A DNA stretch of 64,000 bases, taken from NCBI GenBank assembly GCA_051453625.1, contig JBOZIK010000001.1, positions 199,604,677 through 199,668,676 of the forward strand, written 5' to 3'. Shown piece after piece: positions 34,335-46,139 of the stretch. Numbering within the stretch: position 1 is the first letter of the stretch; the number at the start of each line of letters is the position of its first letter. The stretch comes from Welwitschia mirabilis. Lineage: Eukaryota > Gnetophyta > Gnetopsida > Welwitschiales. The notes under the pieces are model-generated. The model was not told where the DNA came from, made no database searches, and was given only the letters and a program-made list of their open reading frames with translations. The position numbers were made by a program, and so were the translations under genes.

Positions 34335-34955
34335 NNNNNNNNNNNNNNNNNNNNNNNNNNNNNNNNNNNNNNNNNNNNNNNNNNNNNNNNNNNNNNNNNN
34401 NNNNNNNNNNNNNNNNNNNNNNNNNNNNNNNNNNNNNNNNNNNNNNNNNNNNNNNNNNNNNNNNNNNNNNNNNNNNNNNNNNNNNNNNNNNNNNNNNNNN
34501 NNNNNNNNNNNNNNNNNNNNNNNNNNNNNNNNNNNNNNNNNNNNNNNNNNNNNNNNNNNNNNNNNNNNNNNNNNNNNNNNNNNNNNNNNNNNNNNNNNNN
34601 NNNNNNNNNNNNNNNNNNNNNNNNNNNNNNNNNNNNNNNNNNNNNNNNNNNNNNNNNNNNNNNNNNNNNNNNNNNNNNNNNNNNNNNNNNNNNNNNNNNN
34701 NNNNNNNNNNNNNNNNNNNNNNNNNNNNNNNNNNNNNNNNNNNNNNNNNNNNNNNNNNNNNNNNNNNNNNNNNNNNNNNNNNNNNNNNNNNNNNNNNNNN
34801 NNNNNNNNNNNNNNNNNNNNNNNNNNNNNNNNNNNNNNNNNNNNNNNNNNNNNNNNNNNNNNNNNNNNNNNNNNNNNNNNNNNNNNNNNNNNNNNNNNNN
34901 NNNNNNNNNNNNNNNNNNNNNNNNNNNNNNNNNNNNNNNNNNNNNNNNNNNNNNN

Positions 34956-35023
<68 letters not shown>
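34265..35023. repeat. (GT)n microsatellite around a 621-N gap
   Basis: Pure GT repeats occupy 34265-34334 and 34956-35023. The intervening 34335-34955 is N. The gap is probably a longer GT array or a collapsed region. Long valine-cysteine frames here are artefacts of the dinucleotide. Confidence 0.9.
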
Positions 35024-35025
<2 letters not shown>

Positions 35026-35099
35026 TTAATAATTCTAATCTAACGGGACCTTGTACCCACCTTTGTTTTTTAAATAAGATTGACTTGCAATAGAAAGAT

Positions 35100-36250
35100 G
35101 CTATCTTTAATGTCCTAAATTCTCTTTCCCCCTAATTCCAATGGCTTAGCTAGGTTTTTCCAAATGACTATGTGAATTTTATTACCTCCTTTTTTATCTT
35201 ATTAAATAAAATTCTTAATTAGCCTATTTAGTAAGTCCTTTACCTTTTCTAGTAGAGCCTCCATTAAAGCACTATTACCTTACTATAGCCATAATAATAA
35301 TGTTAGGCAAGATTGTCCTCCTTTTTTAGAGAGAAAAATGATATTCCCACTAGGGCATCTTGTACACACCTTAGAAGTAACATCATTCCATAAGAGACCT
35401 CATGTCTAATTAAACATTGGAATATCAAAATACATATCTTCCATCTTACCTCTTTTAATTCCTAGCTCTTTCTTTATATATTATTCCAAGTGTTCATAAA
35501 ATATACTCTACTCTTTGGTTAACTAACTATTATCCTTGACTCTAAGGAAAAAATTTCCAATTATTTTTCTACATCTTAAATTTGCTAAATGTAGGCTTTT
35601 GAAAAATTAATCAAGCCATCCATAATGTGGTTATGCATGACATTCATGTTATGGACTTTAATACCTAATAACACTTTATTTACTAATCTACTCCTATAAT
35701 GCATCTAGAGCAATGATAAATAAATAAGGGAATAGAGGGTTCCCTTACCTTAGCCCTTTCCTTGCACAAAGAAGTTATGAATACTTTATTTCATTTTTAG
35801 ACTAAATCTAACTATTCTATACATATGAATAATCAACTAAATAAATTGACTAGGAAAATCTTTTACTATTAGAAAATGTTTGAAAAAACTCTAAGATACA
35901 CTATCATATGCCTTATTGAAGTCCAATTTGAAAGTAGAAACCCTCTTATTTTTTCTTTACATAGAGTAAAATAACTCATGGTAATGATTGCCTCTTCTAA
36001 GATTAATCTATTTTGAAGAAAACCTACTCGATTTGATCTCATCGCTTGGGGTAATAAGGGATGACTCATGGTTACTATAACTTTGGCAAAGAATTTATAT
36101 ATGATATTATAAATCCTAATTGATCTATGATCTTGGACTTTGAATACCTTCATTTTCTTAGAGATTAGTATGACATTTGTATTGCTCTAAGCATAAGGGA
36201 TTATTTCCAACTCCAAGACTTTATTAAAATCTAGCTCAACTAATATGCTA
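35100..36250 (-). pseudogene. LINE reverse transcriptase, broken
   Basis: The open frame 35869-36153 carries the conserved blocks RSIRIYNIIYKFFAKVIVT, then HPLLPQAMRSNRVGFLQNR (family IYKIxAKVLxxRLxxxLP, NQxGFxxGR) and LEEAI. Toward 35615-35626 the FADD box reads IMDG, so the second catalytic aspartate is gone. The following LINFSKAYI block matches the family. DIPMFN, then FLSKKGGQSCL (about 35310-35420) and KPLELGGKRI (about 35130) are the later L1 blocks. Clearly inactive. Confidence 0.85.
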
Positions 36251-36829
36251 ATTATCTCCTAGTACTTATTAAATATATTAATATGTCTAGCCATCTAGCT
36301 AAGGGATTTGTGAGTCCTCTAAACCTCTTCACTTTTTACCCTATGCAGTGGGTTTTTTCCCATCAAGTCTGAAGCCATAAAATCAAAGGATCCAAATCTC
36401 ATAGACTTCTCCATAAATTCTTAAGGCTATTGATAAAAGATTCTTATACATTACTCCTTTCACAATTTAAATCCTTTTAACAAATTTTTTAAATCAAATT
36501 ACACTACCTCATAAAATTTATCAATTTAAGAAAGAATTTGGAATTCTTGTCATCATCTTTTAACTAGTTGATTTATGATCTCTACTTTTAGTAATTTTTC
36601 TCTAGTAATCTAATCCTATGAAACTCCCAAGGAAAGTACCACTCCTCTTGGTGAAGATCTTCTCCCTATTCTTATCTACTTTAAATTTCATAAAAATCCT
36701 CTTTCAGCTTATCCTTCTTTGTGTATCATAATCCCATTATAGCCTTCATGATTTGAGTATATTTTTAGCTGTTTTAGATTTTTTTGAAGAGTATTAATTT
36801 AGTTAAACTCATCGACTACCTAGTTTTTC

Positions 36830-37260
36830 TGAATAGAAATAAGGATTCCCTTCTTCTTTAGCTTTGCATTCTTAAAGATAAAATGTGATCTCCTATTTGA
36901 CATTCTACTAGTGGTTAAAAAAATGGATCTGTGATTTAAGAACTACTATTCTTATCCTTATAATCTTTAATTCTATTCATTTATTAAATTCACTAAAATT
37001 AGGGCTTGATCAATTTGAAACAAAAATGTTATCCAGTCCCTTCCTTCTATTAGATAATGTAAACTACACTTTCTAGATAGGCACATATAGAAATTTAAGA
37101 CTTGATATTATTTCTTCTAATTTTGCTATAGTTGTATCATTCTAAAATTTATCCCACTCCCTCATCTCCTTATTTAGCCTAAGAATTTTGTTGAAGTCAC
37201 TAACTACAATGAATGTCCTGCTTAGCAAATTCTCTATTAAGGATTTTCAAACTTTATTCT
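36830..37260 (-). pseudogene. LINE endonuclease remains
   Basis: The minus-strand reading gives FIVVSDFNKILRLNKEMREW at about 37160-37220. It corresponds to the VGDFN-I block of apurinic-type endonucleases, with Gly replaced by Ser. LNHRSIFLTT and SHFIFKNAKLKK follow at about 36850-36950, corresponding to the SDHxPI-L and FRFxNxWL blocks at the end of the domain. Stops separate the pieces. Confidence 0.7.
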
Positions 37261-37979
37261 TAGCGATGTAGATCTGTAAAGAGTAGAGATTAACCATGCA
37301 CTAATCATTTAAATAAAATATTTAAGACCACCTATTTATTTTCATTTTAGTAATTTATTATCTATGGAAAAATGAATAATTAAGTCTCTTAATCTTTCAT
37401 AACTAAAAGTCCATTCAACCTGCTAGTCCATTTTTAATACGTCTAACTAGTTTTTCTATAGTTTTATCTCTTGTAAATAAACTATGCTAATATGCTAGTT
37501 ATGAGTTAATTATTCTAAGGTACTAAACTTTAAGGAAGCCTTCCTGCCTTAAATATTCTAACTTAGGATATTCATTTTAATTTTTTTAATTAGAATTCTT
37601 AGATATATCCATAAGGCTTATTTATGAACCATTTGCAATATTTTGAATTGCTTTATTTCTAGCCTTATTTCCATTCTTGACTTCTTATTTCTAGATTTTT
37701 TTGATTTACTTAGATAATCAAATTATAATTCTAAATTCTTATAATCACTTTTTTTTAACAAATTAAATATATTAGTGAGGAGATCTCTACTATTATATTT
37801 TTAGGACTTCTTTAGCCTAGGTTAACACTCCTCCTGTTCTTTGCATTTTGGTTTCTCCTCCTTACCAATAATCTTCTTAGCTTTTATCTAAATCATTGTA
37901 TTAACTTTCCTCATTATTTAAACTACTAAAAAACTATTTAAATCCTTCTTAAGGAGGCAATTCTCTAAAAAGTGTCTAA

Positions 37980-38500
37980 TATTCTTCGGAAATCTACATT
38001 AAACTATTATACAAGTCAAGGCTTCATGCCCTTTCCTACTACATTTGCTATAAGTAAGCTCCTTAACGTTTAAGTAAAACCTCATAGGATGCCTAAAGGA
38101 ATCATAGAAGCTATAAGAATCTAAAAAGTATTTGTATTTCACCTCCATCTTATCCATCCCAAAACTATAGATTAACTCAATATGACTAAGTTTTTAGTAG
38201 TTTGTATACTTATTCATGCATAAAATCTTAGTAGAATCATCCTAGTTTCACTTAATGTAACTTAGTATATCTTAATAATTTCTTCAAATTGCATCACTAT
38301 ATCTTTTAAGAAATCTTAATTCTAAAGAACTAGGCTAATGCCTCTAAAATTAATCCACATCAAAAGTTTTTAGAATATTTTTTTGAAGTCCTCCCTTAGT
38401 TTCCATCTACCTAGGGCTAATTCACTTTCTCTAAAAACTAGAAATCTTTATGCATGATGTTGTGAAGATTCTTCTCCCATTTAAACTTGAAAATAATCAT
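37980..38500 (-). pseudogene. LINE ORF1, DUF4283-like plus CCHC, broken
   Basis: Near 38440-38500 the reading MIIFKFKWEKNLHNIMHKDF corresponds to the DUF4283 block of plant LINE/ORF1 proteins, followed by LMWINFRGISLVL near 38350. At about 38015-38056 lies a CCHC knuckle, SKCSRKGHEALTC, in which the first Cys reads Tyr. The arrangement fits an ORF1 RNA-binding protein. Stops are frequent. Confidence 0.65.
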
Positions 38501-38622
38501 CCCATATGATAATGCAATAATTAAACAACAATAATTCCTATTCACTTTAGAGCTACCCATTTGCATAATGATTCCATACTCAACCAATGATTAGCTAAAA
38601 TGGAATGCCTTATAAGGCTAAA

Positions 38623-39984
38623 TGTGAACATGTAAAAATTGACATTTAAATCAAGTTATTTGGATAATTTATCTTAACAAAAGACATTAATATAGCTAAT
38701 TCATCTGAAAAAAATGTCTTCTATTACTTTTCTTTATTGATCATGGACTTATCATCTTTTCATGATATTTTTAGGATAATTATTTCATTTAAAAGAATAT
38801 TGCAAAATATGAACATCATTTGGTCTAAAATATTGAGGCTACCATCTTTCCTTACTAAGATCACTAGTTCTTCTAATAGAATACTTCAAGATTCATGATC
38901 CTCACTTGTCATGTAAAATTTAGTCAAACATGGTTATGGGATTAATTAGATTTCATACTAAAACTAACTAGAATCTCATATCATATGCGGTAGTGATTAT
39001 TGTGACACACAATAGCAACATGTAATAGTACTAAGTAGGATGATGGTGAAGACACATGATAACATCATTGGATAATATAATTAGTAGTGTCTAGAAGGCA
39101 AGTGTTAGGCTTATCATGATGATTTCTATCTAATAAAAGATGACAAAGACTTCACCTAATGCTACATATCATATTTTATAACTGTTCATCTAATGCTATA
39201 ATATAAAGGCTTTTAACCATTCCCCATACCTCATCTTTACCTAAAAAATAGTCTTAAGCCTTGATTTATACTATTCCTCATTTTGATAAATAAATAAAAC
39301 CATTAGAGTATCAAGTTGATATGGTCTTCTAAGTGCTTTCTTTGGGACATGAGCTAGCTTTAAATATAGCTTAAAAAGTTCTTTTTAGCTTTCTTCTTCC
39401 TTTAATGTAATGTATCTATTTTTGATTTAATAAATGCAAACATTCATTTTTATTTCAAGTTATTAATAGCTTTGTACTTTTAATGCTTAATGAATCTACA
39501 CTATCAAGTTATTTTGTTAATTGAGTTAGTTCATTAGTTAATTAGTCTAATTATCTTATATTTAATGGACCTTATGTACATTAAGTCCTTACTTTCCCTG
39601 CTAATTTAAGGGCTGTGAAGGACTAAGTAACTCTCAAATTCATCAAATCTTTTGTGTTAAATAAGATTATGTCACTATGACTTAAGCCATTATTACTTAA
39701 TAGTTTAAAGTCTATTTCAAGAAAAATGTAAGATATCCTCAGAGTGAAGAATAGCTGGTGGACAACTCAAGTTAAAACATGGAGTTTTCTTACTTTTTTG
39801 CTTTCTCAACAAAGTTTCAAAACAATATTCTCAACTATTTTTATTTTTCTATTTCTTTAATTGTAACTCGTAAGTTAAGAAAAAATTATGTAATTTCTGT
39901 GAATCTATCCTAATTATTACTATAAAGAGAATAATACTAAGTATTAATGTAGTTTAAACCTAATTAATTATACTTAAATAAACA
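38623..39984 (+). repeat. 5' LTR of the gag/protease element
   Basis: Starts TGTGAACATG and ends AAATAAACA, aligning with 44779-46131 along its length. A TATAAAGG word lies at 39202-39209. The counterpart in the other LTR has decayed. Confidence 0.85.
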
Positions 39985-39991
39985 TATATTT

Positions 39992-40009
39992 TGGTGTCAT
40001 TATTGGAGA
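39992..40009 (+). promoter_or_regulatory. primer binding site, tRNA-Asp type, decayed
   Basis: TGGTGTCATTATTGGAGA, seven bases after the LTR, followed by TAATGGC. It can be aligned with the Athila/Tat PBS TGGCGCCGTTGCCGGGGA, and every difference is C-to-T or G-to-A. Confidence 0.8.
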
Positions 40010-41180
40010 TAATGGCATGGAATTTGTCAAAATGATCATAAATTTTACTTTCTTGTAACATTTTTAGTTTAGCTTTTGTTTTTCTAGAGGTGGAAACCAG
40101 TCTATTCTAATGAAATATAAACTAGTATTATTTCTTTTTATTGTGTTTGTTTACTTTATTTCCTTTTTGTCTAGTGATTGGTACTAGTTATTTTTAGTGA
40201 TGCCTAAGCTAGTCTAGTAATGAGTTTTAGTTTTTCTTCTCTAACTTGATTTATGTTGCAAGTCTAGTAAAGTTTTCATAGATTGTGACTAAGGGTGAAA
40301 AACCTAACTCATGCTACATGATTTTGTTTGTTTTCTATGTTTTCATAATTTGGGTTTTAATTTTCTATTCAAAGAATTCACTATTATAAATGCTAAAATG
40401 CTAATAATTTTTACAATTTAATTTCGTTAAGATTAGTCTCAATTATGATATTATTTTTTATTTTTATTATATTTTTCTATAATCCTATTACATTGAACAT
40501 TATGTAAGAATTCTATGAATTTCAAAAACTTCTTTGGGATTATAATTTTCAGCTTGATTAGAACCCTTGCCTTCCCTCACCAATTCCACTAGTTTTTCTA
40601 TGTATAAAAATCTAAACCTTCTTCTGAGATCTTTGTTAAAACTTAAAAGCTCTTCTATCATATGGGCTCTGTTAAAATCTTCCAAAATCTATCTGAAACT
40701 AATCTAAATCTTATATGCCTTGGATTTAAGAAGACTTATGAAGATTAATTAGAAACTCTTTTACTATAAACCACATTACAAACAATACTAGAGAATACCA
40801 TAGGAAAACCAACCTTGGGATAATACTCAAAGAGAACAAGCCTCCTCCTGATCCCAATAATAAAATCCAAATGTTCAATCTAGTTTTAGATTTTCATTAT
40901 CAAACTAAAAACTAAATAATCCATTAAATTCCTTTTATCTTAGCTAGAAAATAGCGAAAACCTAAAATAGGTAGACAACAATCCTCCTAAGTAGATGTTT
41001 CATGATCATATTTAACCTCAATGCTTAGGAACCCCTTTTTATATAGTATAATAACCATAAATTAAAGGTTAGGATTCAAGCCATTTACCATCTAAATTTT
41101 ACTTGACTTTCATAAATTAGAATTAGAGGACCCATACCTATACCTTAAAGAATTTAAATGTATGTTAACAATTATACCTT
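40010..41180 (+). other. leader region of the gag/protease element
   Basis: About 1.2 kb between PBS and recognisable Gag. No domain is seen. The minus-strand frame 40500-40685 (61 residues) is probably a chance frame inside the leader. Confidence 0.5.
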
Positions 41181-41189
41181 AATATCCAA

Positions 41190-41800
41190 ATACATATGAC
41201 ACCATTAGGTTCACTCTATTTCCATTTTTCTTAAAGGAAAAGGCTAAATCATGGCTTTACATCCTCAGGGATTATTCATTAGTTCCTAGTTTAATTTAAA
41301 TAAGACTTTTATATCCAAATTATTTCCAAATCATAAAATGTATGCCTTAAGAAGAGAAATAACAAATTAATTAGAAAAAGAATCATGAGATATTTCCCAA
41401 GTCTTAGAAAGATTTTAAAACTTAAAATAAACATTCCCATGCATGGATCTAAGCTAGTAGAGAAATTAATTTCTTTTATGATGGGCTATATACCAATAAT
41501 ATACAACTAGTGAAGATGATAAGAAGGGGTAGTTTACCTAGCATGACATTCAAGAAGGTCTAGGATTAACTTGAAACTATAGCTAAGAGCTTAAAAATTA
41601 ATAAAATCCAATGAACCATTTATATTTCATCATCTTTTTAGATCCACTAGTATATTCAAGGTACTTAGCAACATTGACATTAATAATAAGATAAATGAGT
41701 TGGTATAAAGGGTAGAATTGTTATCTACCTCATGTTTTCCATTACCTTTCAAACTTGAATGTCTAATTTCCACATAGATACCATGAAATAGCTAAGTCCA
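41190..41800 (+). pseudogene. Athila/Tat-type Gag, broken
   Basis: The plus-strand reading gives LFPFFLKEKAKSWLYILRD at about 41215-41270. It corresponds to the FPFSLxxxAxxWL block of retrotransposon Gag (Retrotrans_gag). Weaker matches follow through the region of the WERF block (about 41400) and FFYDGLYTNNIQLV near 41480 (family QYFYDGL). KSIDF-like sequence lies near 41790. Stops interrupt it repeatedly. No CCHC knuckle was found. Confidence 0.7.
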
Positions 41801-42769
41801 TTGATTTTTTTATTTTAGCACAATACAAATGAATAAGTTAATGTGATAGAATACTAGTGAAAAAACCTAAAGAATGACTCGTATTCCAACGCCTAAAATC
41901 CTAGGTGGAGAAATTATCACAACTTTTGTGAAAATAAGGTAATTTATATAATTGAAGTAATGAACCAAGAAATTCATTTTCCTCATCCTCCTTTCATCCT
42001 TTTCCATCAAACTATTAAAAATCAACTTAATCCATGCCTTTAGAGGAATATAATCAATAAAATGTTTCATAAAAACCCAAGTCTAGTGCAATCATGATTA
42101 TCAAAAAACTTTGAAGCAATATTCCTCCTTGTTAAATAGACTTGAATAAACTAGTTAAATCATTACCCAAGTTCTTTAACAAATCCAACAAATCCAAAAA
42201 ATTCAAACTAATATTCTCTCTATCATAAACCAAAGAAAAATAAGTAAACTTCCCATAATCTCGTAGCCAAATCCAAAAGGAGTTAGATGTCTAGAAGAAG
42301 AGCCAAGTCAAATAGAATAAACTAAAGCTATTCATCTTTGAAATGGAAAAGAGATAAATCATGAAATAAATATAAGTAAATCTAAAGATAAAGGGATGAA
42401 AAAAGTAAAATACACAAAGACATTCATAACTTCTTATAGAGAATATTTATCCTTCTTCCAAGCAGTAAATAAAGAAATAGTAAAGAACTTAGAAAAGCCT
42501 TTACCTACCTACAAAGATCTTTTATCTTTTCCATAATAACTTAGGAAGAAGAACATAAAAAAGAAACAACTAAAACCTTAAAATTTTTTAAAGAAGTCAA
42601 GATTAACATGCCACTTTTAGAAGAAATTAAAATGATTCCTTTTCATGTAAAACTCCTTAAGGATATGTTCATAGTAAAGAGATGCATGAATATGAAAAAT
42701 AAAGTGTTTTTAGCTTAATAGATTAATGTGATCATTTAAAACCAATTTCCACCTAAGTATAAAGATCCT

Positions 42770-43140
42770 ACTTGTCCAGTGATAACCATTGTAGTTGGAA
42801 ATAAAAAAAATAAGCAATTCTTGTTGGACCTTGAAGTAAGTGTTAATATTATACTCCATTATGTATATATGAAACTTGGCTTAAATGATCTTAAAAGAAC
42901 TAAAGTCGAATGGGAATTGGCCAATAAATTTATGAAGTCACCATTAGAAATAGTTAAAGATGTGATTGTTTAAGTAGATAACTACTATTTTGTAGTAGAC
43001 TTTATTATTCTAGAAATGAAAATAATAAAACATAATTTAATACTAATTATTCTAGGAAGACCTTTTCTTACAAAATCCAATGCTTACATTAATTATAAGA
43101 ATGGTTAAATGAAAATATTATTTAGCAACATAACTATAAA
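42770..43140 (+). pseudogene. retropepsin-type protease, broken
   Basis: The open frame 42779-42973 begins MITIVVGNKKNKQFLLDLEV, with the DLGAS active-site block reading DLEVS. YVYMKLGLNDLKRTKVEWEL, then PLEIVKDVIV follow, and after one stop VDNYYFVV, ILGRPFLTKSNAYINYKNG. The blocks and spacing are those of Athila/Tat proteases, where the family has DLGAS, LGLGELKPT, GIVEDVLV and ILGRPFL. Gly at the active site is replaced by Glu, so it is inactive. Confidence 0.85.
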
Positions 43141-43875
43141 TATAATATTTTCAACTTGATAAAATTACAAGATAACTCCAAAGAGGTTAATTTATTTATG
43201 ACTTTGAATTTTATCCTCATATGCTAAACATTTTTGTCCTAGGTCATCATTCAACTCTAGTCAAAATTCTCCTAGTTATCCCTTATGGCATAGTCAAAAT
43301 GTGAATTAGTTAAGTCATTTTAAAAATACTTAGAGACCCAAGTTAATGGACTTTAATAAAAATCAATAATAAATTATCTCATTGTTACTTAACTAATAAT
43401 TAAGATCAAGTATACTTATAGGTTTTTAAGGAAAAGTTACACCTACTTTAAGTTTAATCATTAAAGTCATCTTCACTTAAGATCTTTAGTTTTGGTAAAA
43501 TATGGCTAAAAAGGTAAAATCTACCTCATATTATATTCCTTATGTTTAAAGCTTTTGATGGGGACAAGATTTTTCTTGATTAGTCTAATGAATCAATGAC
43601 CTCTCTTATGTGCATTAAAAATGAATATAAGAAGAATAATGAAAAGTAAAATAATACCTCTTCTCCAAAATTACATCTCATTAATTACTTAATTAGGTTT
43701 AGTTAATTACATCTGGGCTATGAATACTTATTAGAAATGCAACTCTAATGATCTACTTACAACATAATAAACTACATTAGGGCTATAAATGCTCATTAGT
43801 AATGAAACATTGATTTCTTCATAAATAATATGCCTAATTCTATCAAAATAAAATATTGTAACATTGAATACTCAA

Positions 43876-44230
43876 TGTGATTCAAGTTCTTAAAACAAAG
43901 GGCATATATGCTAGTATAAAAGGGAAATAATAGAAAGAATAAGATTGGAATCAAAGGCCTTTTAAATTCTGTTGTCTTTAACTTTTATAATCAAGATTTG
44001 CTATGATTTTCTAAATTTGTATAAGCTATTTAGTTGATACCATGCTTATTGATAAATGTGATTTAAGTTCTTAAAACAAAGAACATATATGCTAGTAGAA
44101 AAGGAAAATAATAGAAAGCAAAAGGTTGGAATTGAAGGCCTTTTAAGTTTTATTATCTTTATACTTAATATTTGTTATGATTTTTTAAATTTGTATAAGT
44201 TATTTGGTTGATACTATTCTTATTGATATC
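43876..44230 (+). repeat. tandem duplication, about 181-base unit
   Basis: 43876-44056 and 44057-44230 repeat each other: both run from TGTGATT(C/T)AAGTTCTTAAAAC through GGCCTTTTAA to CTTATTGATA. Differences are mainly transitions. It lies between the protease and the 3' LTR. Confidence 0.85.
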
Positions 44231-44770
44231 AAGTTTCATTAAAAAGCACAAAAATGTAATAAAGACCATTGAATTATATAGGTTATCTCCTTTATTCATC
44301 CATTGTATGATTGAGTCTTTCTCATATTTTTATTTTTCATCTCTATCACCCATTCCACTTCATCCTCATTTCATGAGAAATAACATCACAAGACATAAAC
44401 CATTTTTATGAATTGACTTTTTACTTAGCATTTTTTCCAAAAACTAAAACTGATCATCTTACATTAGGTAGTTTCCATTCTTTCTAGCTTAGTTACATCA
44501 GTTTTCATTTTTCTTTTAATAAAAGGACTTGCTGAAGTTTTCTAAGGCTATGTTCTTAAAAGCATTAATACTTTCTATCATAAAACTTTAATGAAAAAGT
44601 TCAATTTTGGTTAGGAAGAATGGTATCTCGTTTTTACATTTTTTTCATAGAATTTTTAAATTTAGATGGCTTAATTTCAGAAAATTAATCATAAAATTTT
44701 CAAAGATATTTCATTTTTTATACTTGAGTGTTTTTACATTAAAATTTTTTCTCAAGTTGATCATTTCATT

Positions 44771-44778
44771 AGGGGGTG
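44771..44778 (+). promoter_or_regulatory. short polypurine tract (AGGGGGTG)
   Basis: The G-run directly precedes the 3' LTR start TGTTAACATC. It is short but in the right place. Confidence 0.5.
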
Positions 44779-46131
44779 TGTTAACATCTAGAAATTGACA
44801 TAATATATAAGTTATTTAATTAATTAATCTTAATAAAGAAATTAATATAACTAATTTATCATAGAAACACATATTCTATTATTTTTCTATAATGATCATG
44901 AACTTATCATCTTTTATTAACATTTTAGGGTAATTATCTCATTTACAAAAACATTATAAAATATGAACATCATCTAGTCTAAAATGCTAGCACTGTTACC
45001 TTCCCTCATCGGTGCCATTTCCTTGGAGTAGAATACTTAAAAATTCATTCATGTGAAATTTATTTAAATATAGTTATGAGCTTAATTGGATTTTATAATA
45101 GAAATAACTAGTATTTTTTACTACATATGGTAGTGAAAATGATGACATGTAGTAGCAACATGTAATAGTGTTAAGTAGGATGACAGTGAAGACATATGAC
45201 AACATCATTAGTTGACAAAAGCAATAGTGTTTAAAAGCCAAGTACTAGGCTTGTCATGATGATTTATACTTGATGAAAGATAACAAAGACTTCACCTAAT
45301 GCTACATATCATATTTTATAATCCTTCTCCTAATGCTATAAGCCAAAAGATTATAATCAATCCCCCATTCCATCTTTACCTATGAAAGATCCTTGAGCAC
45401 TTATTTATAGTATCCTTCATTTTAGTAAAATAATGGAACCTTTGGAATGTCAAGTTAACATGGCCTTGTGAGTGCTTTCTTTAAGGAGTAAGCTTGTTTC
45501 AAGCATAGCTTAAGGAGTTCTTTATAACTTTATTCTCCTTTGATATAAGGTATCTCTTTTTGATTCAATATAAGTAGATTTTCATTTTAATTTCAATTCA
45601 TGAATAGTTTCATACTTTTAATGCTTACTGAATATACATTATCAAGTTTTTTTTTATTAACTGAGTGAGTTCATTAGTCAATTGGTCTAGTATCTTTTAT
45701 TCAATGGAATTCAAGTACATTAATTCCTTACTTTTTCTTACTTTTCATGCTTTTTTTAGAGATTTAAATGACTAAGTAACTTTTAACTCCATAAATTCTC
45801 ATATGTTGAATGATATTATACCAGCATGATCTAAGTCATCATTACTTAATAGTTTGAAGTGTTTTTTAAGAAGAGCAAAGGATATCATCAAAGTGAAGAA
45901 TAGTTGGTGGAAAAATTGGGTAAAAACTTGGAGTTTACTTACTTCCATACTTTTCCAATGAAGTTTCAAAACAAAATTCTCAACTCTCTTTATTTTTCTC
46001 TTTATTTAATTATAACTGTAACTTAAGGAAAAGTTGTAAATTTTTCTAAACTTGACCTAATTATCCTTGTGGAGAGAATGATATTGAGTATTAACTTAGC
46101 TTAAATCTAGTTTGTTATACTCAAATGATTA
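44779..46131 (+). repeat. 3' LTR of the gag/protease element
   Basis: Starts TGTTAACATC and ends about ACTCAAATGATTA, matching the 5' LTR. The terminal CA has become TA. Confidence 0.85.
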
Positions 46132-46139
46132 TGAAATCT

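Larger units (their letters stand above)
35040..38610 (-). mobile_element. L1-type LINE relic A
   Basis: Read on the minus strand: ORF1 remains with a DUF4283-like region and a CCHC knuckle (about 37980-38500), endonuclease blocks (about 36830-37240) and reverse transcriptase (about 35100-36250). This is the order of plant L1 LINEs. No LTRs. The 3' end is lost in the GT repeat and gap at 34265-35023. The 5' end adjoins the LTR of the element starting at 38623. All parts carry stops. Confidence 0.85.
38623..46131 (+). mobile_element. Athila/Tat-type LTR element with gag and protease only (TR-GAG-like)
   Basis: LTRs at 38623-39984 (1362 bases) and 44779-46131 (1353 bases) flank a 4.8 kb interior. 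The PBS is tRNA-Asp-like, as in Athila/Tat. Gag (about 41190-41800) and protease (42770-43140) are recognised on the plus strand. After the protease about 1.6 kb remains before the polypurine tract, too little for RT, RNase H and integrase, and none was seen. The 5-mer CTAAA precedes the left LTR (38618-38622) and recurs at 46138-46142, six bases past the end of clear LTR homology. The TSD is therefore only tentative. Confidence 0.8.

Noticed and set aside
34212-35093. Three overlapping 250-290-residue frames of alternating Val and Cys
   Set aside because: They are translations of the GT microsatellite and the N gap.
44208-44798. Two plus-strand frames of 67 and 63 residues before the 3' LTR
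   Set aside because: Composition is AT-driven (Phe, Ile, Lys, Ser) with no motif. Considered as an env-like frame and dropped for lack of any signal or transmembrane pattern distinct from background.
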